A stretch of 64,000 nucleotides of DNA from Phragmites australis (lineage: Eukaryota > Streptophyta > Magnoliopsida > Poales > Poaceae). A program made the translations under genes and the position numbers. Of this stretch, positions 20,100-33,325 are shown piece after piece. Where the stretch lies: NCBI RefSeq assembly GCF_958298935.1, contig NC_084928.1:17391501-17455500 (forward strand), in the 5' to 3' direction. The notes beneath the pieces are model-generated. The model did no database searches. It worked only from the letters and a program-made list of their open reading frames with translations, and was not told where the DNA came from. Position 1 is the stretch's first letter, and each line of letters opens with the position of its first letter.

Positions 20100-23094
20100 C
20101 CACAGTACCTGAGCAGGGTGAAGTATTACATGAGTACTACTTTGGCGGATATGAAAGATCCTCATAAAACAGCAATGTATTGTCCATATCGCAATTGCAG
20201 GAATGATAAGAAGTTCCCGAAGCTAGACAATGTCCATGCACTGGTCATGAGTGGATTTAAATAGAATTATACATGTTGGAACAAACATGACGAGGAAGGA
20301 CTTAACAAAGGAGAGATGGATCGGGGCCTCCATGCCGACAATGTTGATCAAGGACTTACACCAGGTGATATGGATCATGATTTCAGGGACGAGGACATAT
20401 TAGGTTTCAATGAAAATGAACTAGTAGAATTTGTGGAGAATGTGGATTAGATAGTGCGGGATATCGAGCGGCACGATAAGTATAATAATGGTGAGTTTGG
20501 TAAATTGTAGGAATTTATGTGAGATTCTAAGGCGTCCATTTATCCTAACTGTAATGAGAAGTACACACGGCTTTGTGGGGATCTAAAACTTCTACAGCTG
20601 AAGGAAATTCATAGTTGAACTCACAAGAGTTTCGAAGCATTGCTGGATCTGCTAAGGGACATGCTACCGAAGGGGAACTTGGTGTCCGAGCGTGTCTACG
20701 ATGCGAAGAAAATAATTTTTCCTTTAGGACTAGAAATAGAAGAAAATACATGCACGTAAGCAGGATTGTATCTTATTTCATGAAAGTATGTGGAGATGGA
20801 TCAATGCCCCATTTGTGGAACCCATCGATATAAAATGATGGTGGTGATGGGGATGAAGGCAAGAAAAGTAAAGGGCCTCCTAGAAGGTGGTGTGGTATTT
20901 TCTTGTAATTCCTCATCTGAAGCGTTTGTTTGCCAATAGAAAGGAGGCACAATCAGTGTGTTAGCATAAGGAGGGTCGTAAGAACGCAATGATATGGCAC
21001 CCAGCGGATTCCGCTCAGTGGCTAACCATTAATTCCATATTTGGTTGGTTCGCTAAAGAATTGAAAAATATTAGGTTTACTATGAGCACAGATGGAATGA
21101 ATACATTCAGTAACATGAGTATCTCATATAGCATCTGGCCTATTATATTGTCGATATACAACCTTCTACTCTGGCTTTGTAACAAGCGGAAATACATTAT
21201 ATTATCAATCTTGATATCAAGACCAAAACAACCTAGCAACAATATCGATGTGTACCTAAGACCTTTAGTCGATGATCTTAAAAAGCTCTGGTCGGAAGGC
21301 GTCGAGGTTTGGGATCTGTACTTTACCTTATACGCCATGTTGTTCGTCACCTTCAATGATCTGCTAGTACTTCGTAACTTGTTAGGTCAGAGCAAAAGAA
21401 AAGGTGAAGCTTGCCCTCATTGCTTAGATGACACATGCAGTTTGAGGTTGAACAACTCAAAGAAAATAGTATACATGCGGCATCGATATTTCCTTTCCCA
21501 AGAAGCATCCATACCGAAACATGGATAAGCAGTTTGATAGCATAAGGGAGAAAGTGTTACCTACAAGGTATTTCAGTAAGGAAGATGTCCACAATTAGGT
21601 TAAGAATATCAATGTTATCCTTGACAAGCAAAAATGATTCTCCAAGGACGAAGAACAAAAAGGAATGTGGAAGAACAAAATTAATACTATTCGAGCTAGA
21701 GTGTTGGAAAAATTGAATGTTTGCCACTCTATTGACAGTATGTAAACAAGAATATTTGTGAGAGTCTGATCGGTACATTGCTCCAAATGAAGGGAAAAGG
21801 AAAGTATCATGAGAACGCACGATCTGACCTTGAAGAAATGAGCTTAAGACTGGACCTCCATGCATATGATATGGATAAAGAAAAACACCTACAACCAGCA
21901 GCTATCACTCTCTCTAAGAAGAAGAAAAAAGAATTTTGCGAGTTCTTGCATAGTGTAAAAGTTCTCTCCAGTTACTCGTCCAACATCGCAAGACTTGTCT
22001 CTGTGAAAGAGCTGAACATGAATTCCACTATGATGAAGTCCCATGATTGCTATGTGATGATGACGTCACTACTTGCGGTAGCTATTAGGAACGTCCTCCC
22101 AATTAAGGTTCGTGAGGCTATCCTAAGTTTGTGTTTTTTCTTCAATGCAATTGAACAAAAGGTGCTTGATCCAGACTCGTTGGAGGAGCTAGAAAAAAGA
22201 CACTTTGAGACTATATGTATTCTTGAGGTATATTTCCCATCATCCTTTTTCGATATCATAGTATATTTCACTGCTCACCTTATGAAGGAGATACACTATC
22301 TTGGCCCCGTGTTCCTGCATCACATGTTTCCATATGAGAGATATATGGGTATTCTCAAGTCATATGTAAGGAATCGAGCATTTTCTAAGGGATGCATCTT
22401 GCAGGGGTTACGTGATGGAGGAGGTATTGGAGTGGTCTCTTAATTACATTGACTTAAATAACCTAATTTGTGTGCCTAAGTCTCGCCATGAGCGAAGGCT
22501 CGTAGGTGTAGGGGTTCTGGGGAAGATGACAATAACTCCTTATCCGAAGGCATACGACTAAACTCATGTCCTCGTGCTGCAACAAATGAGCGAAGTGTGC
22601 CCATATGTCAATGAGCACAAGCAGATACTACTTGAAGAGAATCGAGGGCAGACCGACGCTTAGGCTGCGAGAAAACATATGCGATGGTTCACAACTTGGT
22701 TCTGAGATCGAATCAAGCAATCAAGTACTCCTACAAGTGCTCTGATAAAAAAAAACTAGCATTGAGCCCTATATACACAATTATGACATATCAAGGGTAC
22801 GATATAAACGGATACACATTTTACATGGTTGCTCAAGATGAGAAGAGCATATACCAAAATAGTGGTGTCTGTATAGATGCTTATGATAACGACTTGCAGA
22901 GGGACATATACTATGGTCAAATTGAGGAGATCTCGGAGCTGAACTACTTAGGATTCAACATATCCCTATTTCGATGTCGCTGGGTACATGGGACAAATGG
23001 CATCACTAATGAAAAGTATAGATTCACTAGCATTGATCTCAAACATGTCAGATACAAGTTTGAACCCTTCGTACTCGCTAAAGATGTTCACTAA
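20100..23094 (+). pseudogene. CACTA transposase (TNP2 type) pseudogene, element B
   Basis: Decayed En/Spm-type transposase. The N-terminal transposase-associated domain is near 20160-20300 (YCPYRNCRNDKKF, YTCWNKH). The TNP2 core runs from about 20990 to 22440 (FTMSTDGMNTFSNMSISYSI, RPKQPSNNIDVYLRPLVDDL, YFPSSFFDIIVYFTAHLMKE, FPYERYMGILKSYVRNRAF). A DUF4216 domain lies at 22684-23094 (YDINGYTFYMVAQDEKSIYQ, LFRCRWVHGTNGI). There are multiple stops and frameshifts. It stops abruptly after LAKDVH at about 23095, where minus-strand retroelement sequence begins, so the 3' half of the element is missing. Confidence 0.88.
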
Positions 23095-23095
23095 A

Positions 23096-25216
23096 GATAT
23101 TTCAACGTTTGACCATTTGATGGCCTGACGAATCTTTGGGACAGCTGCAAGCACTTCCTGGGTCACCGTATTGTACTGCCTCTTGGACTTGTAGGACACC
23201 GAGCCACCGAATATGTGATCGATGGTCCTGTCCTCCTCCTAGTAAGACATCATTTCCGAGTCATCGCTGGAGCTGGAATCCCTACTCTATGTCATGACCT
23301 GGGTCTTCTTCCCTTTAGCTTTGTCGACCTTGGCCTTTATCAGCTTCTGATAGATGTGGCACTACTGGAGGTTATGGCCATTGGTCTGGTAAAAGTTGCA
23401 CCTAGGCTTGCCAAAGCGTTTCACAGTGATCCGCTGATTTCCCTTGTCCCAGGATGAGCCAAGACTCTTGTGGGGATGCTTATTCAGAATATCCGCCAAA
23501 ACTTCGTTAGTTTTAGTTTTCTTACCCTTACCTTCCTCATACTTCTTCTTGCACTTGACCTTCGATGAGTCGTCATCTAGTATAGGTTGAGGGTGCTTGA
23601 AGCCTTGGTCCCTCTCTTTGATGAAGATGAGAGCCTCCTTGTCATTGGTCGTCTTGTCAATGATCTTCATTAGTTCTTTGACCATCTCGGACTCATTCAT
23701 GGCGACATCCTCAACACATCGGTGGCTCCTAACCCCTTGGATAAACAACTGGATAATGCCATAGTCAGTTATCTTCATAATGGTGTTCTGAGTGTTGCTG
23801 AAGCGTCAGAATTAGCGTAAGGTTTCCATCTCCTTCTACACAACATAAAACAGGTCATTTTTCTTACGAGGGTGAACATAAGTGCCTTGGAAGTCTACTC
23901 GGAATTAGTGGCAGAGCTGCTCCCACGAGTAGATCATCCATGAAGGTAGGTTGGCTAGCTCGGTCCTGGCCGACACCTCAAAGGATATGGGAGGTAGTTG
24001 GCCATAATCTTTTTGTCCCCTAAATGCTTGGATAGTTGTAGTGTAGATTTGGAGGAATTGAACGGGATTGGTGGTCATGTTGTACTCCTCGATTGACCCA
24101 GATCAGAATTGAATCGGCCTATCAACTCTTCATAGTTCTAGAGAGAAAGCCTAGCACTCTGGTTGATCTAGGTAGCCACAGGAACTCTGCTTGCCAGGGT
24201 CAGAGATCGGCCACAGCTTCTACTCGGACCACACTAGGATGACTTCTAGTTTGGTCATCAAGAAGAAGTCGATTGTTCCTCAGGGATCCTTGAGCGTCTT
24301 TGTCCGTTGATGACTTCGCACTTGTCGGTAATGGGGTGGTTCCTAATCAGTGAGGTCTTGCGGTGGTGATGAGCTTGGTTATCTTCGCGGCTTATCTTGC
24401 TATAGGGATTATGTCTTTCTAGATCTGAATCATCATGAGAAGGATCAACAAGGGACTTCCCCTGGTTAGAGCTGTTTGTGGCCGCTACTTGATGAGATTT
24501 CTCAGCTTGAGCCTGAGCTTCCTTAGCTATATCACCCATCAAGTTGAACCAGCCCTTGCCTTTAGGGGAAGTCAAATATGTAGTTGGGGTTGTCGGAGGT
24601 CATCTTGTAGAAGTAAGAGCCTATGAGCCGCTACAGATCTAAAACGCTACATTCCTTATTGATGATTGGGAGACGTGAGATCTGGGACCCTATTGGGATT
24701 TTGGATCAGAGTCGTTGTCATTGGTGGGGGTAGATTTTTGTTCCCCACAGCTGGATCAATGAGATCCTATGAATTTGTAGGATCGTCATCACGATTAGAT
24801 AGAACAACGCCCCTATCTTCAATGGTGAAGACTTCTCAAGGGTAGGCTCTTGTAGACGAGTCCAAATCCATCATGAACTTGTCATTGGAGGATGGCTCCG
24901 GATAGGTTCTTCGACAATCCGTGCTGTCAGAATCCGTGTGGAAGATCCCAACTTCCAGCGAACATCGCTTGCGCGATCATCTTGGTCACTGGGCGAGTCA
25001 AGCTTGATGTCATAGTCTCTAGCACATTAGTCCATCAAATGACTTACCTTGTTGTTGGAATCGTCACCAGTAAGGTCGTCGCCTAGATCCACCCTATCGA
25101 CAATCGGGCCCTTGTCGGTCGAGAGGGTAAAGTTGTTGTAGAACCCCTTATCGGAGAAGCGTGGAGTCGTCGACATGTTGCGTGATGAGGATTCAGCGTC
25201 TTTGGTCATAATCCCT
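23096..25216 (-). pseudogene. gag and start of protease, Tat-like element 2
   Basis: Minus-strand gag remnant of a second Tat-like element. From the LTR leftward: an N-terminal region with SPKGKGWFNLMGDIAKEAQA near 24500; a shattered core with ANYLPI, YSWEQLCH and FQGTYVHP near 23900-24000; then RFSNTQNTI, MKITDYGIIQLFIQGVRSHR, DKTTNDKEALIFIKERDQGF, and CNFYQTNGHNL near 23370 as a knuckle remnant. The run SYKSKRQYNTVTQEVLAAVP and IKWSNVEIS (23199-23100) matches the stretch before the protease in Tat polyproteins. Reading then crosses into antisense CACTA DUF4216. Many frameshifts. Confidence 0.75.
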
Positions 25217-25229
25217 ACGTACGGTGCCA
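25217..25229 (-). other. Putative primer-binding site of Tat-like element 2
   Basis: The minus strand reads TTGGCACCGTACG, directly after the LTR end CATCGACAG. It resembles the TGGCGCCGT-type PBS common in Tat elements, with one or two changes. Confidence 0.5.
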
Positions 25230-25231
25230 AC

Positions 25232-25793
25232 TGTCGATGATTAATAAACCACTAACTTTACGAATACGTGAATGAAGTAGGGGATACTCTGTGTAACTGA
25301 ATCGTACACCAAAACACAGAGATTTATATAGGTTCAGGCCTCCCAAAGGATAATAGTCATGTGTCATGTGGTCTTGTATTGATCTTCGAGATATATTACA
25401 AAGGGGGTATTAGCTAGCCTAGGTGGGATTTAAACCTAGTCGAGGGTTCCTTACATGTAGTCTCGATTAAATATTGATGTGGATCGCGAGTACATAAGGC
25501 TCAGGGCTTGTGGTGTGTTTGAGGCTTCTGCAAGCTTATCCAAAGGGCTTGTATCTTTTTCTCCATAGGGTCTTCTTGCTTCGTGTATATATATGGGGGT
25601 TACCGTTTAGCTTTGTACTCCTTTCCGAGTAGGATTTTGTTATCCTTAGAGATAAACTTCCATGTTTATAGGATGCTCTGGTACCTGCAGACAGTTTTCA
25701 TACGTCTAAGGATTCTTTTTCCAGACACGGACATATGCTCCAAGAATACAAGAAACCTTAATGGATCGAGATACGTATAAGATATTCATATAC
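25232..25793 (-). repeat. 5' LTR of Tat-like element 2 (approximate)
   Basis: Begins TGTCGATGATT on the plus strand next to the PBS and probably ends near ATTCATATACA at 25793. It contains a TATA-like TATATATATGGGGG run near 25588. The far boundary rests on a TG/CA choice only, since the partner LTR is missing. Confidence 0.55.
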
Positions 25794-27406
25794 AGTAGTT
25801 TTATACTACTCATCATCATAATAAATGTGATTTCATCTAGCTTATCATGTATTCTTTATTAGAGTGTTCCTTTCAAGACCCCATGAAAGGCTTCCATATT
25901 TTTTTAATGAGAACTTCATTTTTTTTCTAAATTTATTTTGGGGCTTTTGCAAATTTGCCACTGGTTTTTTATTTTTTGCAAGAATGCCACTCGAATGAAA
26001 GTTCTGGTTGCATTTTTGCAATTTTTTAGTGGCAAATTTGCAATAACGGTTCAAAACAGTGGCAAATTTACAATTGTCCCATTTATTTTTTAGTCCATTC
26101 TTCTTTCATATGTGGAAATTGAAAGCACAGTTTTCTGCAATTTTTCATTACAAATTTCAGTAAATGAAATGTTTTCAATTACAACTAATTTTCATATAAC
26201 TGTACTTCGAAGGCGGTCCTCATTTCTTATTCTTCAATACAAATTCTTACAATTACAAATACATCTAAATCCCTAAAGTAAGAGAGTGGCATCAAAAGAA
26301 TTTAAATTGATAGAATTAGGTTTGATACAAATATTTTATACTGAAATTTCCCAACACTCCCTAAATTGTTACTGTAAACACAACACCACCGAGATCAAAA
26401 TCTATTAACAGTTCACCTGCTCAGTTTCAATTAAAACAAGAATATCCTACACATGACCATTTTTTATTTACGGATGCAGGTATCCAAAAGCTAAATAGCC
26501 TGCCTGGCTGCCTCTAGCGCTATCATGCCTTTACCTTACACATTTGCTGGGCCATGTTTAAATAGCAATAGTGAAGCCATATAGGGCCTGTTTGTTTCAG
26601 CTAGAAATTCTGAAAAGCAGCTTATAAAAGCTGGATCGTGAAAAGCTGGATTGTGAAAAGCTTTTAGACTGTAGATTCTAAAAAAATTTAATGGACAGTT
26701 TAGTAAAATGGACTTTCACAATCTATCAAAAGCTGAGGAAAACCAGCTTCTCAGATTCTCACAATCCAACCAGCAGATTTTAAAAAGCTATAACCAAAAG
26801 CTGCCTGTTTGTTTCAGCTTCGGATTATAAAAGCTGAAAGCCAGAATCCGAAGCTGAAACAAACAGGGCCATAGTTGGGGTAGCAGGACCTGTGTAGCCC
26901 CAATACGCAATATGGATATGCCGATATGGCTATGGAAATACAGGCTTTTTCAAAAATAGGATATACCGACCCAGCGAGTATGTATATTTAAAGTAAAGTA
27001 TGTAAAATATAAATAATCAAAGATGCAGTGTCGTATGCCACACACAAATAGACATATAAGATCCATGACTTAGTCATAAAGGAAATGAAAAAGGTAACTA
27101 GCATGCCTCAGCCACGTAAGGCAACAAAGCCATCCATTCCACACAGACAAAACAACCGTACGTCCTGCTGCAGCCACCCAATGCTCCCTACCCCTAGTCC
27201 TGTATCAGCTTCTCTCCTTCCTCAAGAAGCTCAGCACGCCGGGAACTGGAGATATAGAGAAGAGAGGGAAGAAAGGATAAGAAAGGAAACAAGAAGGTGG
27301 CTATGGTCAAAAGAACGGACATAAATCTGGAAACACTACCCATCGAGTCTCTCTCAACCTCTTTCTTTATGCGGCATCATCTTGATCCAAGTGATGACAC
27401 GAGAGG
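25794..27406. other. AT-rich intergenic DNA
   Basis: No gene recognised. Near 25930-26080 there is repetition of a word like GCAAATTTGCCACT in both orientations, perhaps an old MITE or LTR piece. A MITE lies at 26584-26870. Between 26880 and 27406 nothing could be assigned; the ORF near 27085-27324 has no recognisable feature. Confidence 0.5.
26584..26870. mobile_element. MITE, 287 bp
   Basis: Terminal inverted repeats: left GGGCCTGTTTGTTTCAGCT, right AGCTGAAACAAACAGGGCC, differing by one indel. AGCTTnnAAAGCT-type words occur internally on both arms. ATA flanks both ends, a possible 3-bp target duplication. The GGGCCTGTTTG start is common to Tourist/PIF-Harbinger and some hAT MITEs of grasses, so the superfamily is left open. 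Confidence 0.8.
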
Positions 27407-27720
27407 CACTACTAAAAAATTATTTTTAAGACACCTATTATTCATTTTTACAGGCGGTTCATAGGACAAACCGTCTGAGTACTCAGCTCGGGCCTCATTA
27501 GGTTGTGAACCGATTATGAAAACTTATTTCTACAGACGGTTCCTTATGTGAACCGTTTGTAAAAATATCTATGTTTCCACAGGAACCGTCTGTGGAAATA
27601 TTCGTTTTCACAGGCGCTTCCTTATATGAACCGCCTGTGGAAATAGAGCTATTTCCACAGGAGGTTCACATTAGGAACCGCCTATAGAAATATCTCATAA
27701 ATAGTGCTTTCCTGTGGAGA
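27407..27720 (+). repeat. 5' subterminal repeats of CACTA C
   Basis: Alternating direct and inverted copies of about TTTCCACAGGCGGTTC and GAACCGCCTGTGGAAA, five to seven in about 280 bp. These are expected binding sites for the element-encoded regulatory protein and give the end strong fold-back potential. Confidence 0.85.
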
Positions 27721-28284
27721 GCTCGATTCAGATCAAGCTCACTGTTGTTCGAACAGTGCAGCTCAAGTGGCGGACACGAATTTTGAAAACAAAGGGGAAG
27801 GTTTTGTTTTTGAATTCTTTGGAGGAGACATCTAAGGTAAGAGTATCTCATCCCTAGGTAGCATCTTTTTGAAGTATAAATTTAGATTTATGGCTTATTT
27901 AGGGTTTGAAAATGTTATAGAGTGCTCATGATTCTAGGCATTTAGATCCTTAAATTAGCTAAAATTTGTGGAAATGTTGATTCTATTGTGTAGATTCACA
28001 TGATTCTACCATTATATTTCAAAATTGTAGCTTCAATTTGATGTTTTTTAAGCCTCTAGGAGGTTTCATCATGAATGAGGATTTTTTTTATCTAGATCTA
28101 GATCTAGATGTAGAGGGAGAGAGAGTAATGAATCCGTATTGTTTTGAGCCATAAATTTGTACCAATGTAGATTCAATTGCGTAGACATATTATAATCATA
28201 ACTTGCCCAATTTTTTCTATATTTTAAAAAAATTCTTTTTTTAAATTGATCTTATTATTAATTAATTGATTTATATATCTAATT

Positions 28285-31200
28285 ATGTGGTTGAAGTTAA
28301 AGATGGATAGAACATGGATGTATGATGCGCTAAGACATGGAGAAATCTACATCAAAGGACTTTCTGTTTTTATTGAAGCCGTCGAGAAGGACGCTTTAAC
28401 TAAGAAGACAAAGGAAATATATTGTCCATGTTTTGACTGCAAAACCAGAAATTATGGGTCAAATCAAGCATAATCAAATCATACTTGATCTTGAGAGGTT
28501 TTGTCGAGCATTACACATGCTAGTACAATCACGGCGAACAACGTACAATCGAACCAAACGACGACATCGTTGTTAATCAAGTGGATGGTGATGATGAGGG
28601 AGTCGAAGGCTACACTAATGTTATGGTGGATAATGATACTGATTTCGATCTGGAGGAAATGCTACGCCACGTAGAACCTCATGTTTTAAGGGACACGAAA
28701 GATTTAAATAATTTTAAGGCGTTACAGAAGGCATCGAAGGAACTTTTGTATGAGGAATCGAATGGTTGTGATAAGGAATTTACGGTGTTGCATTCGGTGC
28801 TTGAACTTTTAAGGTTGAAGGCTAGCAATGGATGGTCTGACAAGAGTTTCTTGGATCTGTTGAGCCTCTGGGCAAACATGCTTCCGAAGCCTAACTCTTT
28901 GCCCACCACCACTTATTAAGCGAAGAAGCTTATATGTCCGTTGTCATTGGATGTGCAAAAAATACACGCGTGTCCGAACTACTGTATCCTTTACCGTAAA
29001 GAGTACGAAGCCTTGGATAGATGCCCAGTGTGCAATGCGAGTCGGTACAAAAGGAATGATAATTGTGAGGACGAAGATGCTTCCGCCAACACAAAGAAGA
29101 AGAAGAAGAGTACTGCTGGTCGGACGAAGAAGACACTTCTTCCGACGCAGAAAAGAAGAGAAAAAGTCCTACCATGGTAATGTGGTACCTGCCAGTGATC
29201 TCTCACTTGCAGCGTTTGTACTCGAACCCTAGGAACTCTGAACTGATGCATTGGCATTTCAAGTGCAAGAAGGATGGAACTAAGCTTCGACACCCCGTTG
29301 ATGCTAGCCAATGGAAAAAGTTTGATGCCATGTATCCAAATTTCGCTGAAGAACTAAGGAATGTAAGGTTCACGTTAAGTACCGATGGAATGAATCCTTT
29401 TGGTGACATGAGCACCTCACATAGCACTTGGCCAGTGGTCCTAGCCATCTACAACCTTCCTCCATAGCTATGCATGAAGCGTAAGTACCTTATGTTGTCC
29501 ATTCTTATCCAAGGACCGAAACAACCTGGCAGCAATATAGATGTGTTTCTGGAACCACTGATGGAAGATATGGCGAAACTATGGAATGATGGTGTCCGGG
29601 TGTGGGATGAGTTTCGACAACAGTACTTCACACTGAAAGCCATGATTTTCGTTACCATTAGTGTTTATCCTGCCCTTTTTTCCTATTGGGACAGGTTAAA
29701 GGGAAGCAAGGATGTGTTGTGTTCTTGGATGAAACTGTGTCTGTGTACTTCTGTACTCACAGAAGGTAGTGTACACGCAACACTGACGGTTCTTACTCAA
29801 AACTCACAGATACCGCAAGATGAAGAAACATTTTGACAACACGGTTGAGCAAGGTACTGGCCCAAAACCTCGCAGCGGGGCACTAGTGTTTGAAATGGTC
29901 AGGAGCATCAAGGTTGTTTTTGGGAAGCCACCGAAGGGTAAAAAGAGGAAGAAAAGTGAGACGCCGGCCGGCATGCTGTGAAAGAAGATGCTGATTTTCT
30001 TTAAGTATTTGCCCTACTGGAAGGACTTGGACATTCGCCATAGAATCGATGTCATGCACGTTGAGAAGAATGTGTGTGGTAGCATCCTTAGCCTCTTACT
30101 GGACATACCGAGCAAGACAAAGGATAGAATTAAGTCACGTAAGGACTTAGTGCATTTTGGAATCAAGCCAGAGCTACACCCTGAAGACAGACCAAATGGG
30201 AAACATTATCTTCCCTCAGCTAGCTACTCTCTAACACTTGAGGGAAAAAAGGCACTGTGCAAGTGCTTAGGTGGGGTGAGAGTCCCGACTGGTTACTCAT
30301 CCAACATCAAGAAACTAGTTTCGATGAAAGATTTGAAGCTAATCGGCATGAAGTCTCATGATTGTCATGTGATGATGATGCAGATGCTCCCTATTGCAAT
30401 CAGAGGTATCAAGCTAGGGTACATAAAGGTGGTCATCATACGGTTGTGTCACTTCTTTAACGTAATTGCTCAGAAGGTGATTGATGCTGAAAAATTGGTT
30501 GTTCTACATAGTTACTTGGTAGAGACTCTGTGCCAACTTGAGATGTACCTCCCTCCATCCTTTTTCGATGTTATGGTACACCTCTTAGTTCACATCGTGA
30601 ATGAGATAATTGCATTGGGCCATGTATTCTTACATTAGATGTATGCATTTGAGCGGTACATGGGCATTCTCAAGGGTTATGTACGGAATCGTGCTCACCC
30701 AGAGGGTTCCATGATCAAGGGCTACAGTACCGAGGACGTCGTTGAGTGGTTCATCAATTACATAAAAGATGCAAAACCGATTGGTGTACCTGTATATTGA
30801 CATGAGGGAAGGTTGTCTGGAAGAGGGACCAAAGGAAAGAAAAGGTTCATCGATCATGATTACAAAACAGTGGAAGAAGCAAATTTCGCCATCCTGCAGC
30901 AGCTCCAGATAGTGGGGCCATATGTCGAGCAACACCTAAATAAGCTTCACATAGAAAATCAAGGCCGCTCATATGATTGAATCTTCAAATAGCACAAGCG
31001 CCGCTTCACCACATGGTTCAAGAACTAAAACCTTCCAGATGGTGAATCTGTAGATAAAAAGATGTGAAAATGTTGGCTTGTGGCCCATCAAGTTTAGTTA
31101 CGTCTTGGCAAGAGTATGACATTAATGGCTACATATTTTATACTAAAGCAAAGGACAACAAGAGCACAACTCAAAACAGTGGTGTTCGGATAGAAGCCTA

Positions 31201-31645
31201 TGACACAACAGGGCAAAAGATCACCTACTATGGATTCATAGATGAAATCTGGGAAGTCGACTATGAAGTGAATCTGGAGATCCCCGTCTTTCGGTGCAAA
31301 TGGGTCAAACACCCAAATGGCGCGGCGGTGGACAACTACGGGTTCACAATTATCGACCTCAGCATTGTAGGCCACAAAGATGACCCGTGGGTACTCGCTG
31401 ATCACGTCGCACATGTTTTCTATATAATCGACCCCGCGAATGAAAAGAAGCACGTAGTTGTTGCCGGAAAACAAAGAATTGTCGGAGTTGAGAATGTGGA
31501 GGATGAGGAAGAATACAATCAGTTCAACGACGTGCCGTCTTTCGGAGATTTAGAAAAGATCAAACTTGTAGAACCAAACCTCAATAGATCTGTGATGCCC
31601 TACATGCGTCTTGATGGTGTAGGGAAAACAGTTCAAGGCAAATAG
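28285..31645 (+). pseudogene. CACTA C transposase (TNP2 with DUF4216), decayed
   Basis: Catalytic transposase of the En/Spm type. Transposase-associated domain at 28300-28470 (MDRTWMYDALRHGE, KEIYCPCFDC). Acidic linker near 28581-28680. TNP2 domain 28930-30960 (KIHACPNYCILYRKEYEALD, RCPVCNASRYK, LSTDGMNPFGDMSTSHSTWP, GPKQPGSNIDVFLEPLMEDM, FKYLPYWKDLDIRHRIDVMH, PPSFFDVMVHLLVHIVNEI). DUF4216 at 31110-31420 (YDINGYIFYTKAKDNKST, PVFRCKWVKHPNGA), whose frame is open to the natural stop at 31645. At least six stops or frameshifts occur, including after TTTY (28918), PW (29178), LPP (29467) and FLH (30638). It is better preserved than element B. Confidence 0.9.
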
Positions 31646-31839
31646 TGTTGTGTTATTTGTATTGAGGACTTGTATGCATGATGTAATAATATGCTTTAAT
31701 TTATATCAAGGGCATGTATGGAGTAAAAATATGCTTTAATTTATATTTAGGGCATGTATATGCTTTAATTTAAGAAGCTTAATATATAATAGAAGAATAT
31801 TTCTAAAAAAATAATCAGTGCCGGTTTTAGGGAAAAATA

Positions 31840-32035
31840 GGCACTGATACATTTCCACAGGCAGTTAACCTAAGAAACCACCTGTGGAAATGTTTTTTCA
31901 CAGACAGTTTACCTACGGAACTGCCTGTGGAAATTCATTTCCACAAGCGATTGACATAAGCAACCACATGTGGAAATTATTTCCATAGGTGGTTCGTTAG
32001 GTAAACCGCCTATGGAAATGAATTCTATATATATT
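31840..32035 (+). repeat. Internal block of subterminal-type repeats in CACTA C
   Basis: Five copies of the same TTTCCACAGGnnGTT and CCxCxTGTGGAAAT words as at the two ends, preceded by ATCAGTGCCGGTTTTAGGG, a word family seen in the CACTA element at 16809-18758. It sits between the two genes of the element, just upstream of the GC-rich first exon of the TNP1-like gene, and may be a second promoter region or the scar of a composite element. Confidence 0.75.
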
Positions 32036-32439
32036 TCCACGCGAGACCCCGAAAACCCTAGCCAATTGACGAAGTTTGCCTGCGCCGTTAGGCTGCACAA
32101 GTTAACCGCGCCCTCTCCCTTTCCGCCGCGCCCTCTCCCTTTCCGCCGTGCCCTCTCCCTTTCCGACGTGACCTCTCACTCCGTTCGCCGCCCACCGCCC
32201 GCTCTCCCTCCCCGACGAGGAGGGCCACCCCACGACGCTGCCGCCCCTGACAAGGTGGGGCTACCCCGCGCCCCATCCCCCCATGGAGGAGGACTGCACC
32301 GAGGAGGACCGCACCGAGGAGGAGCCGCCACCACTGAGGACGAGCCGCCGAGCCACCACCGCCGCCGAGGAGTCCGAGGCACCACCGTCCGAGCCACCGA
32401 GGAGGACCGCGCCAACGCCGCCGGAGTGGTGAGTACCTG

Positions 32440-32910
32440 TTCATAGATTAATATGTGTTCTTCCCCTTGAACACAACATCCTAGGAGTCGAACTAGATTG
32501 GTGTGTTGTAGTTTAGCTATAAGATGGATTTCATTCTTAAACTCCACAAACCCTTGACCAGAATGTGGCGCAAGTCTTTTAACTGCTACTTCGAGTTCAT
32601 TCGGAAATTGGCCCTGCAAATTTTGAAGTTCTATTCTGCAAGAAAATCAAGTATAGTGTAAAATCTTCATTCCATAGAAATTAAGAGATTTTAAATATTA
32701 GCATCCTTATGATCATACTTTATATATGAATTTTCTTAAAGTGCAAATTTGGATACATTTTTTAGCCATATATAAATGAAAGAATTGGCCTCAACTTTCT
32801 TTAGTGAGTTCAGTAAACTGTGCTCATGATAGCATGCCACCTTGTATAAGAAAATTGCCACAAGAGGAACAACTATGGATAGAATCCACAGCTTCCTCTT
32901 TTTTCCTACA
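32440..32910 (-). pseudogene. Captured receptor-like kinase fragment in intron 1
   Basis: Antisense to the TNP1-like gene. Kinase exon at ~32440-32635: [40 protein letters not shown] and [19 protein letters not shown], that is subdomain II (invariant Lys in AVKRL), subdomain III (Glu of FKNEI) and on to IYE. Transmembrane exon at 32841-32905: GKKRKLWILSIVVPLVAIFL, bounded by a TAG acceptor and a GTGGCA donor. The layout fits a DUF26 (cysteine-rich) or S-domain receptor-like kinase. Exon borders and introns are kept, so genomic DNA was captured. The rest of the kinase is missing, and homology ends at the donor side of exon 1 near 32440. Confidence 0.85.
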
Positions 32911-33325
32911 CATGACAGACACACCAGCTCAAACAACAAAATATGCGATAATTTCGTTTAAAAAATAATATTTGATAACTAATTAGAGGGCAATGAATAT
33001 TGCACTATTACATATACGTTTATATGTTTAATATGCCACTAATGTTTCCTTGACATGTGGGCCGAGATGCACATGCTCCTCTCACGATGAATGTCATGCA
33101 AGAAATGAAGTAGTTATTCAGTGGCATATAAATTTTTCTTCTCTAGAATATTTTGAAACTTCAATATGCCTTGTAGTTTCCTTCCAAATCTATGGCCTTA
33201 ATTCTAGTTATACAAACATCCTTGTGGGTATATTTTTAAGAACTTCTATAAACTACCAAACATAGTTTAGATTATTATATTACGAGTAAATTTGTTCTCA
33301 AGGCCTGCTACACCACAACATAGTG

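Noticed and set aside
27085..27324. 79-codon ORF as a small host gene
   Set aside because: No domain, no splice or promoter context, and a low-complexity Arg/Glu C-terminus.
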